Of a DNA stretch of 64,000 nucleotides, positions 22,229 through 35,100 are shown in pieces. The position numbers were made by a program, and so were the translations under genes. Source of the DNA: Tetrapyrgos nigripes (Eukaryota > Basidiomycota > Agaricomycetes > Agaricales > Campanellaceae); the NCBI GenBank assembly GCA_013368315.1, contig JAACJM010000157.1:1-64000 (forward strand), read 5' to 3'. A model generated the notes under the pieces. That model was not told where the DNA came from and searched no databases. It saw only the letters and a list, made by a program, of their open reading frames with translations. How positions within the stretch are numbered: the stretch's first letter is position 1; each line of letters opens with the position of its first letter.

Positions 22229-24060
22229 TTGGGTCTGGAAATTGTTGCAACCTCAGTGCTTGAACCATTAAGCCTTTATCCTCCAGCAAATCTCAACGAC
22301 CCTACTTTAACTGGGAGCTTCATCTCCATTATTTGATATCTTCGAAGTCTGGAAGCAGAGGGAACAAGAATGGAGTCAGTGTTGGTGTGTATCTGCTCAA
22401 AATGAAGAGTATTAACCTTTTAAGGATGTAGTATGACGAACCTATGCTTCGTTTCTTTCACATTCTTTGCTGCGCAACGTTCAAGTTTCAGCGAAATGAA
22501 TTTGCCGGTTGTGTGCATGATTCTGACTCAGGCCTGAGGAATTTGCGAAGGTCTTATGATAGAGAAAGAAGACATACCGCTGTATTACATATCATGTAAT
22601 TGTACAGGGAGAAGAGCAGCAGGAAAAGAGAGTTGGCAATGAGCTCGAGACGGAGGAAAGGAAGGTGGTTGATCAGGAAGAAGCATAAAAATGTGTCCTG
22701 GCGACACGGAGTCATGGACTGTAATACAAAAAGCTAAGCCCCTTCAACTTACCTCAAAGAGCCAAAGCGTCAAGGGCAAGAAGGTATGGCTAAGTGACTC
22801 CATGTCACCATATCATTCTCATATGTAACTAAGTAGATACAAATGTAAAAAATGAAGGGATATGAAGAACGTCCCAGCTGTGTGTCTCAAAGCAAGGTAT
22901 AGTAAATACTAGCACATGTACATGTCTAAAGATCCCAGGCGAGACGTCACCCGAGAGTAACCTAGTTCACTATCTATGATGACGGGGGTAGCTGACTTGG
23001 CACAGGTAGTGGCAAAGGAGGAGGGCAGGTGATGATAGCTCCCCAATGACTGTGAAGTTGGTCAGTTAGATGCTTGATAACAATATTCTGGATGGGGACA
23101 CATACCAGTTCTTGGCGTGAAATCCAATGTTGAGCAATCCACCTAATGTGCTGGGTGGTAGAAGGCAGCGGACATAATATTGTTTGACTGGAGATACTTG
23201 ATGTACCAAAATTGCCACTGCTTTTGAATGAAGAATTAGTCGGGCTGAAGAAAATGATATCATAAGAGAAAAACGCACCTAAACCCAACCTGTAAAATAA
23301 AGGTAGCATCCATTCCAACACACCGATCCTCCAAGGGTCGCATGGAAGGATTAAGACAAGAGGATACAAGCTGGCGGTATCCCTCTCCTTGATGAAATGA
23401 CATTCGTTCCAATGCAAACCGATCCCGCAAAAGACAGGACTGCTGGTGATCTGTCCTTGATAAAAAAGTGATTATTCATTGTTAGATCACGGTTACAAGA
23501 GAAAAGAAAAAAAGAAAGGCTGCAGTATGTGCTAGCAGATCATCTGGCCAGGGCCGACTGCAGAGAAACTGTTGCAAGAGGCTGAAGGAGCGAAAAGAGC
23601 TCTCAAAAGGGAAAAATGAAGCCTGAGCAAGATATTACTCACTAGCTCTTTATGTACTCATCTTCAGAGACTGTAATGAATGGGCATTGATGGTACGACA
23701 GTTACAAGAATGTGCTTCAGGCTGACAGTCTAGATCTAGAAAGAAAAAGAATAACAAAAAGCATCTGGACCACTTTTTGCTGCCCCAGGGTCATGGCTGC
23801 ATACTCTTGGACCAGTAGTTGCGTACATGAAGAGAGAAATAGACTCACCACAGCCTCGTCTCCAGAGCATACACTACCCTGTTCTCCAACACGAGCTGCT
23901 GTCTTGCCCAGCAGTTGAACGGTGGGTGGAAAAATGATGGAATGCAAGAACACAAGGTTGTGGATGGCAGAGGTGATGGAGGAACTGATGACACTGAGTG
24001 ACAGCAGAGGGAACACATCATGATGGGTCACACGGAAATTTCTGGAAAAAAAGTGGCAAA
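22229..24060 (-). other. Leader region of the hAT element; possible captured exons
   Basis: No transposase motif is present. On the minus strand, 23717-24067 reads as a hydrophobic stretch ending LLGKTAARVGEQGSVCSGDE. A GTGAGT donor and CCAAG acceptor (near 23850-23806) join it in phase to EYAAMTLGQQK. Another 147-codon frame lies at 22974-23417. The splice-like structure suggests exons of a host gene carried inside the element, but I do not recognise the protein. Confidence 0.35.
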
Positions 24061-24229
24061 AAGACAACTCGAGCTGGCACCGAGTCAGAGCCGAGTTGCA
24101 TAGAGCCAGAGCCGTTAGACAGGTTCAGCTCAGCTCAAATTCGGCTTGGCTCCACAGCTAGCCGAAGTCGAGCCGGACTGTTTACAACACTAAATGCTTA
24201 CCCTCAAAAGAGGAGTATAAGGAGTTGTT

Positions 24230-26227
24230 GAAGGAGATGTGGTCAAGGGACTAAGAGTTGGCATTAAACAACAAGGAGTTGTCTACATGGTGAGCAGAAA
24301 GTTAATTGACCATACCTTGTAATGGATCACCCAGACTCATGCTTGACACAGGCAGGGACATGATGTTGGTAGTCATGCTATCTGTAATAACAACATTAGT
24401 AGCTAAATGTATTTGTTCTCACCTTGTGCAGGATACAGGTTTGCACCAGCCCTTGCTTGACTTCTTGCAGGTCAGACCATTGGGGCATGCCCAGATGAAC
24501 TGGACTCAGCAGCAGCTTTCTTGGCTTGAGGTTTCCTACCCATGGTTTCTCATATCTGCTCCCTGAGATCCTTCACTGCCTTCTCAGTGTCCACCAGCTG
24601 TTGTTTGAGGTCAGTAACAGCCATGTCTTTCTCGTATTGTCTGATGTGTTTACAGGTTTTGTTGGTGTCTCAGTTGGTCTTGCAGATCATCCAGTCATAG
24701 TAGGAGTTTCAAGAGTTCACAAGGACACCACTTGACATGGAGTGTCTAATTTCCTCACCAGTTCAGATGTTGAGTTCCTGAGTGCTGGAGACAATTGCAA
24801 ATGTCAGTATTCCATATTGACAAAAACAAAATTGGCACCCACTGTGTTAACTGCTTTCCAACATGGTGAGTTTTCCAATCGTGTTGACCTTCATTCATAT
24901 TGATAGTGGACTGAGTCAGGGCCCATGACATAGGTCTCATCTTCGAGTGACATTGGATAATTCCAGAGAGAATATAGTCCTGCAGCTTGTGATTCCACCA
25001 ATCTAAAGATAAAACAAGCAAGTCAGCAATCAGCAACACATTTGAAGAATACTCATTACCTTGCACCTGTTTTTTCTTGAGACTTGCAATCCATTTCGCA
25101 AACTTCTCAATAGTGGTCTCTGACTCCAGGTATGGAAATCCCATCAGTTGGCGATAATTGTCTTCAGACACCAAAGACTTAAGATTTTCAACACCACTGA
25201 AAGAAAAAAAAAATAGTCAGCATAAGATGTATTCCAACATGGACCCAGAAACATACTGTTTACAGTGGACATGGCAAATCCTAGAAATGCACTCCATGAC
25301 ATCAAGTCCCATTGGTGATTGCAGCCCACTATGAGCAGGCTGGTTCATTCAAACAAAAGACTGGCCAGCTGCTTTCAACTCAGCTAGCTCCATATCAGAA
25401 CCTATGGCATGTAGGTTTCCACCTTCAGTGAGAGCTGCAAAGAGAAGTGGTTTCCCAGTAAGAAGCAGGACAAGGTCCTGAAGGCCATCAAAAAGACATT
25501 TGTAGGTGGTCTCATCTTTCTTGTCGGTGTATATGCATCCAATTGTAACAACTACAAATGAGAAATAAGCAGTTGTATGATGAGGGGAATAAAATGACTC
25601 ACCTCTGGAAGCTAGCTCATGCCAAATGGTATTCTCATACTTGTCAAAGGATCCCTTAACCAATTTGAAGGTTCCATTGCCCTGGAAGTCCTTTGCTTGA
25701 TGGATAAGTGCTAATAGGCTAGAGACAAACATGAAGACGACACATCTGCCACTATCAGAATTAGTGATATGATAGATGTAGCACTCGCCAAGAGGCTTCT
25801 CTTGCTCCATCTCATGCATGTGCCAGACACCTGAAATACAAAGATTATCCTTGGTCATAAGCATAGATAAAAGAATGAATAGGCAGACCTTCAAAACCAA
25901 GTCCTTTTGGAAACCTTTTTGACTTCTCCTGCCTGATAATATGACACTGTTGTTCTTGGTTTGTCAACACAGAGCCTCCACTCAGAAGGAGTTTGGTACT
26001 TGGAGCTAGTAAGCTGTTGTGAGAAAAAACAAGAAAACCTCAAAGTCAGGCTGAAGACATACCAATTTTCACTGAGCAGACAGTGGATCCAATGACCCCA
26101 GCAGCATGCACAATCTTCCTATAAAGCTCAGCCACCAAATGTGTGACCTTTGTTTGAGGTAGGAGTGGATGATTATGAGGATCCGGATCATAGATGATAC
26201 ACACTTGATGAATCTCAGGGTCATTGG
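24230..26227 (-). pseudogene. TE-type FAR1/MULE-like protein, C-terminal part
   Basis: This is the C-terminal portion of a multi-exon minus-strand gene whose N-terminal part lies at 38824-39960, split by the Ty3 element. Exons, from the 5' side: NDPEIHQVCIIYDPDPHNHP and ELYRKIVHAAGVIGSTVC (26227-26060); FKLVKGSFDKYENTIWHE and the acidic-Asp-containing IYTDKKDETTYKCLFDGLQD (25690-25490); TGKPLLFAALTEGGNLHAIG with SDMELAEL (25470-25370); DNYRQLMGFPYLESETTIEK and DWWNHKLQDYIL near 25170-24970; TQSTINMNEGQHDWKTH near 24915. I know this combination from unnamed agaricomycete proteins, probably MULE-like transposases. A coiled-coil-like LVDTEKAVKDLREQI tail near 24590 ends in an in-frame TGA. The catalytic residues cannot be assigned confidently. 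Confidence 0.68.
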
Positions 26228-26426
26228 TGTCAAGGACGTTGTCACTTAGCAATTAACAACCCAAGTCACACGATGAACAAGATAGATTGATGAGTTACAG
26301 TGAGATTAGAGAGATAGTAAGACGGGAAATAGATGAGTAGCTGACTATGCTCGACACTGCACTGTACTAAGAGTGGAGTGGAGACGAAGTGAACAGACTA
26401 AAGAACTAACTACAAGTCCCTTGGTA

Positions 26427-28054
26427 CAGTGGGTCAAAAAATTGTCCACATGTTTCGCATTTTTGGAAAGATTGCCAATTTAAGCAATACTGAGTAGAGA
26501 TATTAAAATGTGGTCAGTGATGGGCAGAAAGCCCTTGATAAACGCTACAATATTCTGTCTGTTTTGTCTTATTTGGCTTAAAAACTCATGGAGATATGAC
26601 TGATTTAAAATGGTATGTCATTTGGACAATTTTTTGACACGCAAGTGAAAATACAGAAAGTGCTAGCTCAGTACTTGGTATGCCCTCCTTTGGCCTTCAA
26701 CACAGCCTCAATCCTTCTAGGCATGCTCCTGATCAATTTCTGACAATCTTCTTCTGTGATTTCATCCCACTTTTCAGCTGCTCTGTCCCATATTTCCCAA
26801 ACTCCAGAGGGTGCTGTGTCATATCCATTGAGCTTGTGTTTGAGGGTTGTCCAGAGGTGTTCAATGGGGTTCAGGTCAGGAGATTGAGCAGGCCAGCTCA
26901 TGCAATGGATGTTGTTGTCTTCAAACCACTTGGTGGCCAGTTTTGACTTGTGTTTAGGATCATTGTCTTGCTGAAAAATGGCCACCTCTGGATCAACACC
27001 CAAAATATCCATGCTCTCCAGAAGGTTGTTCTCCAAAATGTCCACATACTGCTCTGCATTCATCCTGCCCTCCACCTCTGCCATGTTTCCAACTCCTTCC
27101 CACCCCATACATCCCCACACCATGATATTTCCTCCTCCAAATTTGACTGTTTCCACCACATTTCTCTCTCCCAAGGATTCACCCTTCCTCCCCCACACAT
27201 ACTGCTGTCCATCTGACCCATATCGATTGATTTTAGTCTCATCTGACCAAATAACCCTTTTCCAGTCATCCACAGTCCAGTTTCTGTACTTCTGTGCAAA
27301 GTTTAAACGAGCCTTCCTGTGAGCTGCAGTGAGTTTGGGCTTCTTCTTCGTTTTAGATGTGTCCACATCATGCCTGAGAAGGGAATTTCGAATGGTTTGG
27401 GTGGAGACAGGTTGGTCAAGGAGGGGATTGATGTTTCTGGCCACTTCTGTAGCATTTTCAGCTTTGCCAGTGTTGATTTGTTGGATAGCAGCACGTTCAT
27501 CAGTGGTAGACAGCTTTCTAGGACGCCCTGCTTGATGGTTCTCCTTGTCAGGATACATCTCTTTGGCCAGAGAAGCAATCTTTGACTTGGATACCCCAGT
27601 TTTAGCAGAGATTTCCCTGGATGAAGCAGAAGTTTGGAGGAGAGAGAGGATATTGTCTTTCTGGGTGGATGTGATGGGTCTCATGATTTGATGAGGGCTA
27701 TAGAACAACTGGATGCCCTTATATATGGTCCAGCTGGCAGCTATGATATCATTATGATGTAGCCATTGCATCATTGTACAACTCCACTTATGATGTCATC
27801 TATGAGACATCACATAGTTACAAGACTGATTTTGAAGTGGCAACTCAAAAAATTGTCCAAATGACATACCATTTTAAATCAATCATATCTCCATGAGTTT
27901 TGAGCCAAATAGGACAAATAAAACAGATTATTGTAGCTCTTATCAAGGGCGTTCTGCCCATCACTGACCACATTTCAATATCTCTACTCAGTATTGCTTA
28001 AATTGGCAATCTTTCCAAAAATGCGAAACATGTGGACAATTTTTTGACCCACTG
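26427..28054 (-). mobile_element. Tc1-like transposon, 1628 bp, about 210-bp inverted repeats
   Basis: Begins and ends with inverted CAGTGGGTCAAAAAATTGTC; the inverted repeats extend about 210 bases with few mismatches. TA duplications lie at 26425-26426 and 28055-28056. Each inverted repeat carries at its inner end an inverted copy of its own tip (near 26620 TTGGACAATTTTTTGACA and near 27850). The single intact transposase ORF and well-matched ends indicate a recent, possibly autonomous copy. It sits in the 3' LTR of the Ty3 element. Confidence 0.95.
26668..27684 (-). CDS. Tc1-family DD34E transposase, intact
   Basis: A single-exon 338-residue protein starting MRPITSTQKDNILSLL (27684); the open frame extends 30 codons further upstream but this Met fits the family. 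An N-terminal helix-turn-helix (REISAKTGVSKSKIASLAKE, then the GRPRK linker and a second helix-turn-helix) precedes the catalytic domain. Catalytic Asp in WSDETKIN, Asp in QQDNDPKHKS and Glu in SPDLNPIEHLW are all present, the last two with the spacing of DD34E. Cut-and-paste transposition into TA follows from the family. No stops or frameshifts. Length is normal for Tc1 (about 340). Inside element 26427-28054, it is the only gene. Confidence 0.93.
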   Translation of the reverse strand: MRPITSTQKDNILSLLQTSASSREISAKTGVSKSKIASLAKEMYPDKENHQAGRPRKLSTTDERAAIQQINTGKAENATEVARNINPLLDQPVSTQTIRNSLLRHDVDTSKTKKKPKLTAAHRKARLNFAQKYRNWTVDDWKRVIWSDETKINRYGSDGQQYVWGRKGESLGERNVVETVKFGGGNIMVWGCMGWEGVGNMAEVEGRMNAEQYVDILENNLLESMDILGVDPEVAIFQQDNDPKHKSKLATKWFEDNNIHCMSWPAQSPDLNPIEHLWTTLKHKLNGYDTAPSGVWEIWDRAAEKWDEITEEDCQKLIRSMPRRIEAVLKAKGGHTKY

Positions 28055-28823
28055 TATATATGTAAAAGAAGTGAATTGAGAATAAGTGAATAGGCGAGAA
28101 TGTCCATGGAGATAGGAATTGGAGGAGATAAATGATGTACACGTCAGATCAAGTGATGGTAACCATAGACAGGGAAGATGATGATAGGAATATGAGAGAA
28201 ATGAATAGTAGTCCATGGAGTTAAGAAATGAATAGGGAGGTAAATAGAGCAGCGATTTGTGACACTACCCCCCTCTTATGACGAGCTTGCACCGGAGCTC
28301 GTACACAGTTGTCCTCGTTGTCTGGGAGTGTTGGATCCCAAAGTCCCTCCTCCCATGCGTCGTTGAGTCTTCTGTCCATCTCCTTAAAATTCGCCTCTTG
28401 TGAATCACTGCTATCGTATCCTGTGTCGTATGTATTCCAATCCCACAGCACCGTGGGGGTGTGATGTCCCCAGGATCCCCATCCGTCAGAGTCCCAACCA
28501 TCATTGTAGTTGGAGCGTTCCCATTCGTCACCCACCTTGCCACCAGTTCCGTTCCACCAATTGTTGTAATACCAGTTGTCTGGGTTGTAGTTCCAGGCAA
28601 TGCGGATGAAGAGGTTGATTCCGTCTTCTCGTGGGTCGTATGGAACCTTAGTTCCAGAGAAGGCGAGTGAAGTTTCGGGGAGGAACGAGAATGAGGTTTC
28701 AACAGTAGATGTGGTGGAAGTCGACATGATTTTCGGTTTTTGATTTCCTTCAAAGGTAGCTCTTTTAAGGCGTCTTCTAGTCTGACGGGTACCTGGACTC
28801 GTTAACCTGACAGTAAATGCCGT

Positions 28824-31800
28824 CTACTTGTGTTGGTATGCCCGTGGATGTTTCTGGTGGAATTCTTCAACCATGTCCATTACATTTGACAGGTTGGATG
28901 TGGGCACCCAAGAGTTCTCAGAGTCAGGGTAATCTAACCATTTGATGAGATACTGTGTTCCCTTTCTATTTCTGGTGGCCTTCAAGTCGAGTATCTTTTC
29001 CACGTCATATTCCTCATCTGCATCCAGTAACTCCATGGGTGGTTCAGGGTAATTCAGCCCATGTGCGTCTGTTTCAATATATGGTGACAGCCATGATGCA
29101 TGAAAGACGGGATGTATTCGCCAGGTCTTCGGTAATTTTAACTTGTAGTTGACCTGGCTGATTACTTCAATGACTTCGAATGGGCCATGACAACAATCAG
29201 ACAACTTAGCTTTCAGTCTCGTCATTTTTAGGTTTTTTCCATCGAGTAATACTTTGTCCCCAATTTTGTACCCTGTCCATTGAATAGAGTGGTTTCTGTG
29301 TTGGTTCTTCATTGTTTCTGCCGCTGAAGTTAGACTGGCTTTGAGTTCCTCTCTGAGTTGGTTGAGGTTTTCAAGTCACTCTTCTACTGTCAGTAGATTC
29401 GATGTTGGATTGAATGTCGGGAAGAATCGTGGTTGATATCCGTGTAAGAGTTTGAATGGAGATTTCCCGGTCGATGAATGGACTCTAGTGTTATGGCTGA
29501 ATTCCGCATAAGGTATGTAGTCCACCCAGTCCTCCTGTCAATAGTTACAGAAGATCCATAAGAACTGTTCTAGTTCCTGGTTGTATTGTTCGGATTCTCC
29601 ATCAGTCTGCAGGTGATAAGCTGTACTGAGTGCCGATGTTACTCCGAGTTTTTCGTGGACCACGGCCATAACTTTGCTAGTGAACTGTGGTCCTCGATCG
29701 GAGATCATTTTATCCCACAGTCCATATTGTCACCATGTGTGATCAAGTAGGAGGTTGACAGTTCCATCGTTGTCAATTGTTTTTGTACATGGCGATATGA
29801 TGACGGTCTTTGTTGACCTGTCGACCACGACATGTACTGCATTGAATCCTTTGCATTCGGGGAGATCCGTGATGAAGTCAGTGGTGATAGTTCCAAAAGG
29901 ACGTTCTGGAATTTCGGTGGGTACCAAAGGAACCCAAGTCAGATGATTGTTGGGTTTAGTTACCTGACATTTGGCGCAACCATTTACATAGTCTCTGACA
30001 AAGACTGACATTCCTGGCCACCAGAATTCTCTGCTGACTAGTTCGTAGGTGTTGTATCTACCCGGATGTCCTGCCGCTAGGGAATTGTGGTGTAATTTCA
30101 CAATGTCTCGACGGAGGTTGTCGTCAGTTGGAACATAGATTTTGCCACAGAACAATATAATTCTGTCTTCGTAGTTCCATTCCTGTAGGTTTTTTACCAG
30201 AGACCGTGGACTGTTTCGTAGGATGACATCGAGGGCACTCACTACTTCGAGGTCCCTTTTGGGGGACTCTTTGATCCTTCGACGCAATTCTACGTCTCCT
30301 ATTGCTGTTACAGTCCCTTGTCTGGTTGCCCGAATTCGAAAGAATTTAGGGTCAAGAAGGACCCTATCGGCGTTGTCGTTTTCTATTCCGATACGGTGAT
30401 CTGGTCGTCTGGACAATGGATCAGCTTTATTCAGGCTACCCGGTTTATGAATGAGAGAAAACTCAAATCATGTGAGAAATAGTGCCCAGCATGCCTGTCG
30501 TCAGCTGAGTTTCTGAGCCGTCTGGAAGTATGTTAGGTTGTGGTGATCAGTTAAGATCTCGATTGTGTGTGGGGCTCCTTCAAGGTAGTGTCGCCATGCT
30601 TCTAATGCTCGTATGATCGTGAGTAGTTCCTTATCGTGGATGTCGTAATTTCGTTCTGTCTCGGAGAGCGACTTGGAGATATAAGCCACTGGGTGCCATC
30701 GATTGTCGTCTCTGGTCTGCATGAGTATGCCTCCTGTTGCATATTCCGAGGCGTCGACTTCTACTCGATACAGGTTGGTATGATCGGGCATTAATAGGAC
30801 GGGTTTAGATGTAAAGGCCGCTTTGAGAGACTGGAAAGACTTCTCCATTTCTGTTCCCCAATTCTACTGATTATCTTTCTTCATCAGGCTGAACAGTGGT
30901 TGAGCAATTTTTGAGAAGTCTTTGATGAAGCGTCTGTAAAAATTTCCAAATCCTAGGAAAGCTTGTACTTCTTTTACCATTTTTGGTGTTGGCCATTTGA
31001 TCACTCCCGCTACTTTAGCAGGGTCCATTGCTAGGGTGTCATGGGAGACGATAAGGCCCAAGAAATCGACTTGGTTCGTTTCAAATGAGCACTTCTCAGG
31101 TTCCGCATACAGGTCATTATCTTGTAGATGTTGTAGCACCTTTCGTACAAGTTCGCAGTGTTCTGACAAATCGTGGGTGAATATGAGGATATCATCCATG
31201 TAAATAAAGACTTTCCCTGGATCGATGAGGTCCTTGAAGATAGTATTCATCATTGCTTGAAAGGTGGCGGGCGAGTTCATCAGTCCAAAGAACATAACCG
31301 TTGGTTCGAGAAAGTCCTCAGTTGGTTTTGAAGGCAGCCTTCCACTCATCTCCTTCTTTAATCCAAATGTTGTTATATCCCCATTGTAGATTGATCTTGG
31401 TGAATATGTGTGTGTTTTTGAGTTTGTCGATTAATTCTGGGAAAGCAGCAAGGGATATGCATTCTTCACAGTACCCTTATTGAGTTCCCTGTAATCCTGC
31501 ACTGGTCATAGTTTTCCATCCTTTTTCTTGACAAAAAAGAAAGGGCTTGCCATGGGTGATTTTGATGGCTTAATGTATCCTTTTTTGAGGTTTTCGTTTA
31601 AGAAGGAGTCTAACTCAGTTTGCTCGTTTGGTGAGAGAGGATATGTTTTGCACGTTCGTGGTTGGAAATCTTCTCATAATTCGATTGCGTGATCCCAACT
31701 GCTTCGTTGGGGTAAGTGTTCTGATGTTTCCTTGTCAAATACCAACAAGTAATCGTGGTATTGTTTGGGAATTCGTTCTTCTAGTGGTGTCAGTTGATCT

Positions 31801-32126
31801 GTTGTTGTTTTGTTTTCAGCAATCTGCTGTGCTTTTGTAAACGCTGCTCGGATACTCAGCTTGGTTTCTGATAATTCCTCGTCTTGGTCTTTTGGGGTGT
31901 CGATATGCTCCATGGCGAGTTGACTCCATTGTTGTGGGATATTCCATTGTCCTGTTGTATCTTCTGAGGGTAGCAACACTCCTAATCTGATCTCTTCTGA
32001 GTGGGTGTGCCGAGGTCGTGATCTTTGATGTTGTCCCGCTATCTTGGGCTGTGCCACTGGTTTATAGTGTCCTGTGGGTTCTTTGTATGATACCTGGTAG
32101 TCTTGATGGTATGTTCTGGGGTCTAC
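28824..32126 (-). pseudogene. Ty3 pol: RT, RNase H, integrase, chromodomain, with stops
   Basis: Read from 32126 downward. The RT region keeps [40 protein letters not shown] and the YMDDILIF catalytic box (near 31196). RNase H has VDASEYATGG. Integrase has the HHCC finger (HHNSLAAGHPGR ... CAKCQ near 30085-29980), catalytic TTDFITDL and SDRGPQFTS, and a C-terminal domain. A chromodomain (YDVEKILD ... YLIKWLDYPDSENSWVP) ends at 28824. Breaks: TGA at 31506 (expected Arg), TAG at 30864 (expected Trp), TGA at 29730 and 29376 (Trp), plus stops near 30507-30475 and frameshifts near 31440 and 31315. The first RT catalytic Asp is Asn (31390-31392). Not functional. Confidence 0.9.
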
Positions 32127-32128
32127 TA

Positions 32129-35100
32129 TGGAGCGGGGCACTTAGCTGCCGCTACTTGTGTACAGCTTACAAATCCTTATGTAATGTGGCTGTGACGCGC
32201 AAATTTGGTGAACAATGAAAAAAAAAAAGTTTGTCCTGCGATTTCCGCTCGATGATATGTAAGATCTCTATCTCTACCAGCTTCCGATACATCTGCGCCA
32301 TGGGTAAAGCACAAAAAGCGACCCAAAAAGCTCGCGCCGCAAGAGCTCGCGAATTTCGACATCTTCCCGCACCCGAGGTTAACACAGAACCCACGCAGTC
32401 ACAACTCAATGAACCTCAGTCCCATTCAGACGTTGAAGTCGAGTCCGTGAACGACAATACAGACAAAGATCGTGATGTCCACATTGAAGCTGAGGATGAA
32501 GTGTGTGCCTGGGACGGAACAGTTAATTACAGGCCGCCCAGGAATAGTGATGGTTACGAGTCCGATGAAAGCTGGATTGAGGATGAGGATAACGAAATTG
32601 AGGAGAGCGAGAGGTTCCTTCAGTTAACGGAGGAAGAACAGGATCTGGGAATTGGAGAGGAGCTCGCACGTCGGCTGGAGGTCTTGAGACTTGTGGTTGC
32701 CTATGATGGGATCCGGAACACTGCGTATCAGAGGGTGAAGAAGAATGCATTTGATGGGATGATGAAAAAGAGGAGTGAAGGAGAATGGAGAAAGGCGGGA
32801 GGAAGAAGATTGGGATATACTGGCCATGCTGTGAGGACGAAGCAATATCACAGGCAGCAAGCAGCGATAAAGGAAGAAAAAGCAAAGGCTTCTCGGGAAT
32901 CGTAAGTGAATCAATGTACTCAAAATGTAATGGACTTGCTCACTGTCAAATAGAAAGCAAGCAGAGTCCTTCCGAAACTTTTTCGTCTCGACACCACCTG
33001 CATCCGCAAGCCAGCAGAAGTGCGCACTATCTCCAGATCCAATTCCTACTCCCTGTATCCCTCCGTGCCATGATAATGATGATATTGACATTGACCTTGG
33101 TGCAGTTGAGAGCCTTGCAAATGCTGAGTTTGAGACAGTTGCCGCTGCAGAGACACAAATTGACAATGTCTTCGTGGGTTACGCATCTGACCTGGACTCG
33201 GATTCGGATGATGAAGACGACAATGTTGAGTGGGCTCCAGATGAGGAACTTGAATGTATGGACTCACACATGGACACTGGCAAAGGAGCTGAGCCGCCTC
33301 GCAAACGCTGTAAATTGACAATACCAGCTCGTGTTGCGCGTGAAACTGCCAGACAGAAGAAGAAGGAAGATCTCGGAGCGGCATTGAAGGCGATTGACAA
33401 GGTTATTGTTTCACGGCGATACGAGTTCCAAGCTGGAGACCATGGCTTGCAGGCAAGACGTGCTCGTGCCATTCAGAGCCATCTTTACATGGTTGTTCAT
33501 AATGGCCGAAAATGGATTGAGGCTTCTGAAATTGCTGCAGAGAGCCAACGTTTTGCATCTTCTTGGGGAGGTCGGATGGTTCGTATGTGGGCGAGGTCAT
33601 GGGCAGAGAAGCAGGAGTTGCCAATGTCAGCAATAGGCTGTCATGCAAAGATTTTTTCGTTTCTTGAAGATGCCACAATACGTGCAGAACTGCGTTCATG
33701 GCTGAGAACAAACAAATTTGCAATGGATCCCCAGAAACTCACCGAATATGCCCAAGCCAAGATTATCACTCCCAAAATTGAAGAATACATGAACGGCGTC
33801 ATCACCGAAGAAATGCCCCGGGCTCTGATCAAATATATCGATACCGTACTGTTCCCTCGTATCCAAGTGAAGGTCGTTGGTTCCATCAACATCAGGACTG
33901 CTCGACGTTGGCTGAATAAAGAAGGATTTTCATATGAAGCATGGAAAAAGGATGGATTTGTTGATGGGCATGAGCGGCAGGATGTAGTGAACTATTGTAA
34001 CCAGATATTCCTTCCACAGATGCTGGAGCATTCAAAACGGCTGGTTCAATATGTTGTTGGAGATGTGGAGAGGGAGTTGGAAAAGAAACCGGCCAATTTC
34101 GTAGAGCGTCGACTCGTTCTCTGTGCTCATGATGAGATGACTGCACAGGCAAATGATGGACTGAAGAAGGAATGGGTTTTTGAAGGCCAACACAAACTGA
34201 AGAAGAAAGGAGCAGGACGTGGACTTCACCGAAGTGATGTGATCTGCTCAACTGTTGGTTGGATGAAAGATGCTGGTCAAGAACTAGAGTATGGCAAAAA
34301 TTACGATGGGTATTGGACAGGCGAGCTCTTTGTCAAACAGGTATGCATGTAGTTTTGCACTTTCAAAGATATTTATTCTGATTCTCTTCCTCTTCGCAGT
34401 TAAAGGAGAAAATCATTCCAACCTTTGAACGTATTCACGGTCCTGGTTATCAGGCCCTCATTATGGTCGACAACTCTCAGGGTCACTCAGCATATGCGAA
34501 GGATGCTTTGCTTACATCGCGAATGAACTTCAGACCTGGAGGAAAGCAGGCAATATTGCGAGATGGCTGGTATTATGACGAGAACAAAAACAAAGTTACT
34601 CAGAAAATGGTTGACACTCATGGCGTTGCGAAAGGCATGAAAAAAGTATTGGAGGAGCGAGGATTGTGGAAAGATAATCTACTCATGCAATGTTCTGACA
34701 AGCAGTGCGAGGTACAGGACCGCAAGAACTGCTGTTGCACTCGTATATTGGACCTTCAACCAGACTTCCAGGCTCAGAAGTCCCTTGTTCAAGAAACCAT
34801 TGAAGAAGCCGGTCACCTGTGCATTTTTCTTCCGAAATTTCACTGTGAACTCAACTTCATTGAGTTTTTCTGGGGTGCAACAAAGAGATACCTTCGCGAA
34901 CACTGCGATTACTCTTTCGAAGGACTCAAGAAGAACATGCCCGATGCCTTGGCATCTGTCACTATATCGACCATCCGGAAATGGGAGCACAGGATGATCA
35001 GATGGATGGAAGCTTACCGGTCAGGCTTGGGAATCAAAGAGGCTCAGATTCGTGTGCGTGCATTCAGCTCTAAGAGGTACAAGTCGCATAGACGGGTGCC

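Larger units (their letters stand above)
17765..24192 (-). mobile_element. Large hAT element, 6.4 kb, 8-bp target duplication
   Basis: Ends are inverted repeats: TAGTGTTGTAACGGTTCGAC on the left and, inverted, TAGTGTTGTAAACAGTCCGG on the right. Sub-terminal GGCTCGGCTCC-type repeats fill about 120 bases on both sides. Identical 8-bp duplications AATGCTTA sit at 17757-17764 and 24193-24200. It contains a hAT transposase gene on the minus strand. Its length is near the upper end for such elements because of about 1.9 kb upstream of the transposase start. Confidence 0.93.
26228..28264 (-). repeat. 3' LTR, split by a Tc1 element
   Basis: Sequence 26228-26426 plus 28057-28264 reconstitutes a 407-bp LTR matching 38412-38818. 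The junction CTTGGTA/TATATG corresponds to CTTGGTATATATG in the intact LTR. Confidence 0.93.

Noticed and set aside
26223..26245. Ty3 LTR start at TGTCACTTAG
   Set aside because: That choice gives no matching flanks; starting at TGTCAAGG 12 bases earlier gives equal LTR lengths and the ATTGG duplication.
28221..28727. 168-codon minus frame after the pol end as a separate gene
   Set aside because: It lies between the chromodomain stop and the 3' LTR of the Ty3 element and has no recognised domain. It may be a 3' accessory frame, but a Trp/Asn-biased low-complexity composition makes this uncertain.
32624..33166. 180-codon and other long minus-strand frames opposite the Tc1/mariner-superfamily transposase
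   Set aside because: They are shadows of the intact plus-strand exons, which carry all catalytic motifs and proper splice sites.
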